From Candidatus Woesearchaeota archaeon (GTDB lineage: Archaea; Nanobdellota; Nanobdellia; Woesearchaeales; SM23-78), in the NCBI GenBank assembly GCA_019322375.1, contig JAHWIP010000093.1, positions 1-40,398 of the forward strand: a stretch of 40,398 bases of DNA, given 5' to 3'. The position numbers and the translations under genes are program-made. Positions 39,722-40,398 of this stretch are shown one piece after another (the first letter of the stretch is position 1; the number at the start of each line of letters is the position of its first letter). Below the pieces are notes generated by a model. The model saw nothing but the letters and a program-made list of their open reading frames with translations. It was not told the origin of the DNA and did not search any database.

Positions 39722-40398
39722 ATGATTAGCATAGCCTTAATTGAACCTGAGAACTCAGCCAACCTTGGCAGTGTTGCTCGTGTAATGGCTAACTTTGGTG
39801 TCAAAGAGTTAGTTCTGGTTAATCCCAGGTGCAGGATTAATCAGGAGAGCAGAAGGCTGGCTAAGAATGCTCAGAAGATTCTGGATAAAGCAAAGGTTAA
39901 TGGTTTTAATGTTCTTGCAAAGTATGATTATCTTATTGGCACGACTTCTAAGTTAGGCACTGATTATAATATTCCCAGAAGCCCTGTTTCTCCTGTGCAA
40001 TTGGCAAACAAGTTAAAAGGAATAAAAAAGAAAAAAATTGCTCTGGTAATAGGAAGAGAAAGCCAAGGACTTAGAAACAAAGAGATTAAGTTGTGCGACT
40101 TCATGGTAACCATTCCTACGAGCAGGAACTACAAGGCCTGCAACATAAGCCATGCCCTGGCAATCCTTCTTTATGAAATATACAAGGAAAAACATTCAGA
40201 AGAAACCCTAAAGCCTTACAAGCCCATGAGCAGAAAAGAAAAAGAGCAGGTGCTAAAGCTGTTAAAGAGTGCTATGAACAAGATGGATTTTGCAAGTGAA
40301 AAGAAAAAAGATACTCAGCTCAAGGTGTGGAAACGCATGATAACAAAGTCTTTCCTTACAAAAAGAGAAGCTTATGCATTAATGGGTTTTTTGAAGAA
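39722..40398 (+). CDS. trmJ: TrmJ-like SPOUT tRNA 2'-O-methyltransferase (3' end outside window)
   Basis: An ATG at 39722 opens a frame that runs to the window edge (225 complete codons). MISIALIEPENSANLGSVARVM matches the SpoU/TrmJ N-terminus, with the Asn-Gly-Arg substrate residues. IALVIGRESQGLRNKEIKLCD and FMVTIPTSRNYKACNISHALAILLYEIY form the SPOUT knot that binds SAM (usually PTxxxYPSLNLSHA; here KACNISHA). TrmJ methylates position 32 of tRNAs. The C-terminal helical extension has begun (KSAMNKMDFASEKK). The start follows a TATA-like CTTTTTAAACC with a short leader. Confidence 0.9.
   Translation, partial: MISIALIEPENSANLGSVARVMANFGVKELVLVNPRCRINQESRRLAKNAQKILDKAKVNGFNVLAKYDYLIGTTSKLGTDYNIPRSPVSPVQLANKLKGIKKKKIALVIGRESQGLRNKEIKLCDFMVTIPTSRNYKACNISHALAILLYEIYKEKHSEETLKPYKPMSRKEKEQVLKLLKSAMNKMDFASEKKKDTQLKVWKRMITKSFLTKREAYALMGFLK

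Overview
The window is archaeal and AT-rich. It carries archaeal release factor aRF1, IF-5A, ribosomal protein eL40, transcription factor S, NMD3, Nop5, fibrillarin, a Hel308-type helicase piece and tRNA genes with archaeal bulge-helix-bulge (BHB) introns. Promoters look archaeal (TATA-like TTTAAATA or TTTATATA about 25 nt before the start), and many genes have the ribosome binding sites GGTGAT or AGGAGG. Short proteins, truncated domains and bacterial-type genes (cold-shock protein, PPC/Lcl_C and MopE-type surface proteins) suggest a DPANN lineage, perhaps Woesearchaeota or Pacearchaeota. That placement is inference. No rRNA, CRISPR array, transposase or phage gene was seen.

Layout. 1-2.4 kb is a thymidylate block: a two-domain ThyX (partial, minus strand), divergent from a P-loop kinase and a dCMP deaminase that is frameshifted in a TA run. 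2.4-9.4 kb holds a phosphatase-like protein, tfs plus DUF167, a novel protein with an internal duplication, signal peptidase, NMD3, a membrane-anchored HExxH protein, a DUF460 protein and PRPP synthetase. 9.4-11.3 kb holds a Hel308 protein lacking its first RecA domain, next to tRNA-Ile and tRNA-Asn, each with two introns (anticodon loop and T-loop). 11.4-15.7 kb has a hypothetical protein, CysS, a methyltransferase and an MFS transporter. 15.7-18 kb is a C/D RNP cluster: Lrp-like regulator, Nop5 without its N-terminal domain, a membrane protein, and fibrillarin. 18-21.1 kb has a cupin, a VapBC toxin-antitoxin pair with a palindromic operator and structured leader, and aRF1.

21.2-30.5 kb is less conserved: an exported isoaspartyl methyltransferase, a membrane spermidine-synthase-like protein, a SprT-like protein, several small membrane proteins and lipoproteins, three small zinc-ribbon proteins around a cold-shock protein, and a 49-bp tandem repeat array with hairpins. 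30.6-37.7 kb encodes two secreted Cys/Asp-rich surface proteins; the larger is interrupted by an in-frame TGA where a Cys codon is expected. 37.8-40.4 kb returns to core genes: IF-5A, eL40, a site-2 protease and a TrmJ-like methyltransferase cut by the window end.

The main points of interest are the paired tRNA introns. The two 60-nt anticodon introns differ by exactly two compensatory base pairs, and both T-loops carry short BHB introns at position 59/60. Next come the half-length Hel308 with its own ribosome binding site and the truncated Nop5. Three other reading-frame breaks may be sequence errors or genuine decay.
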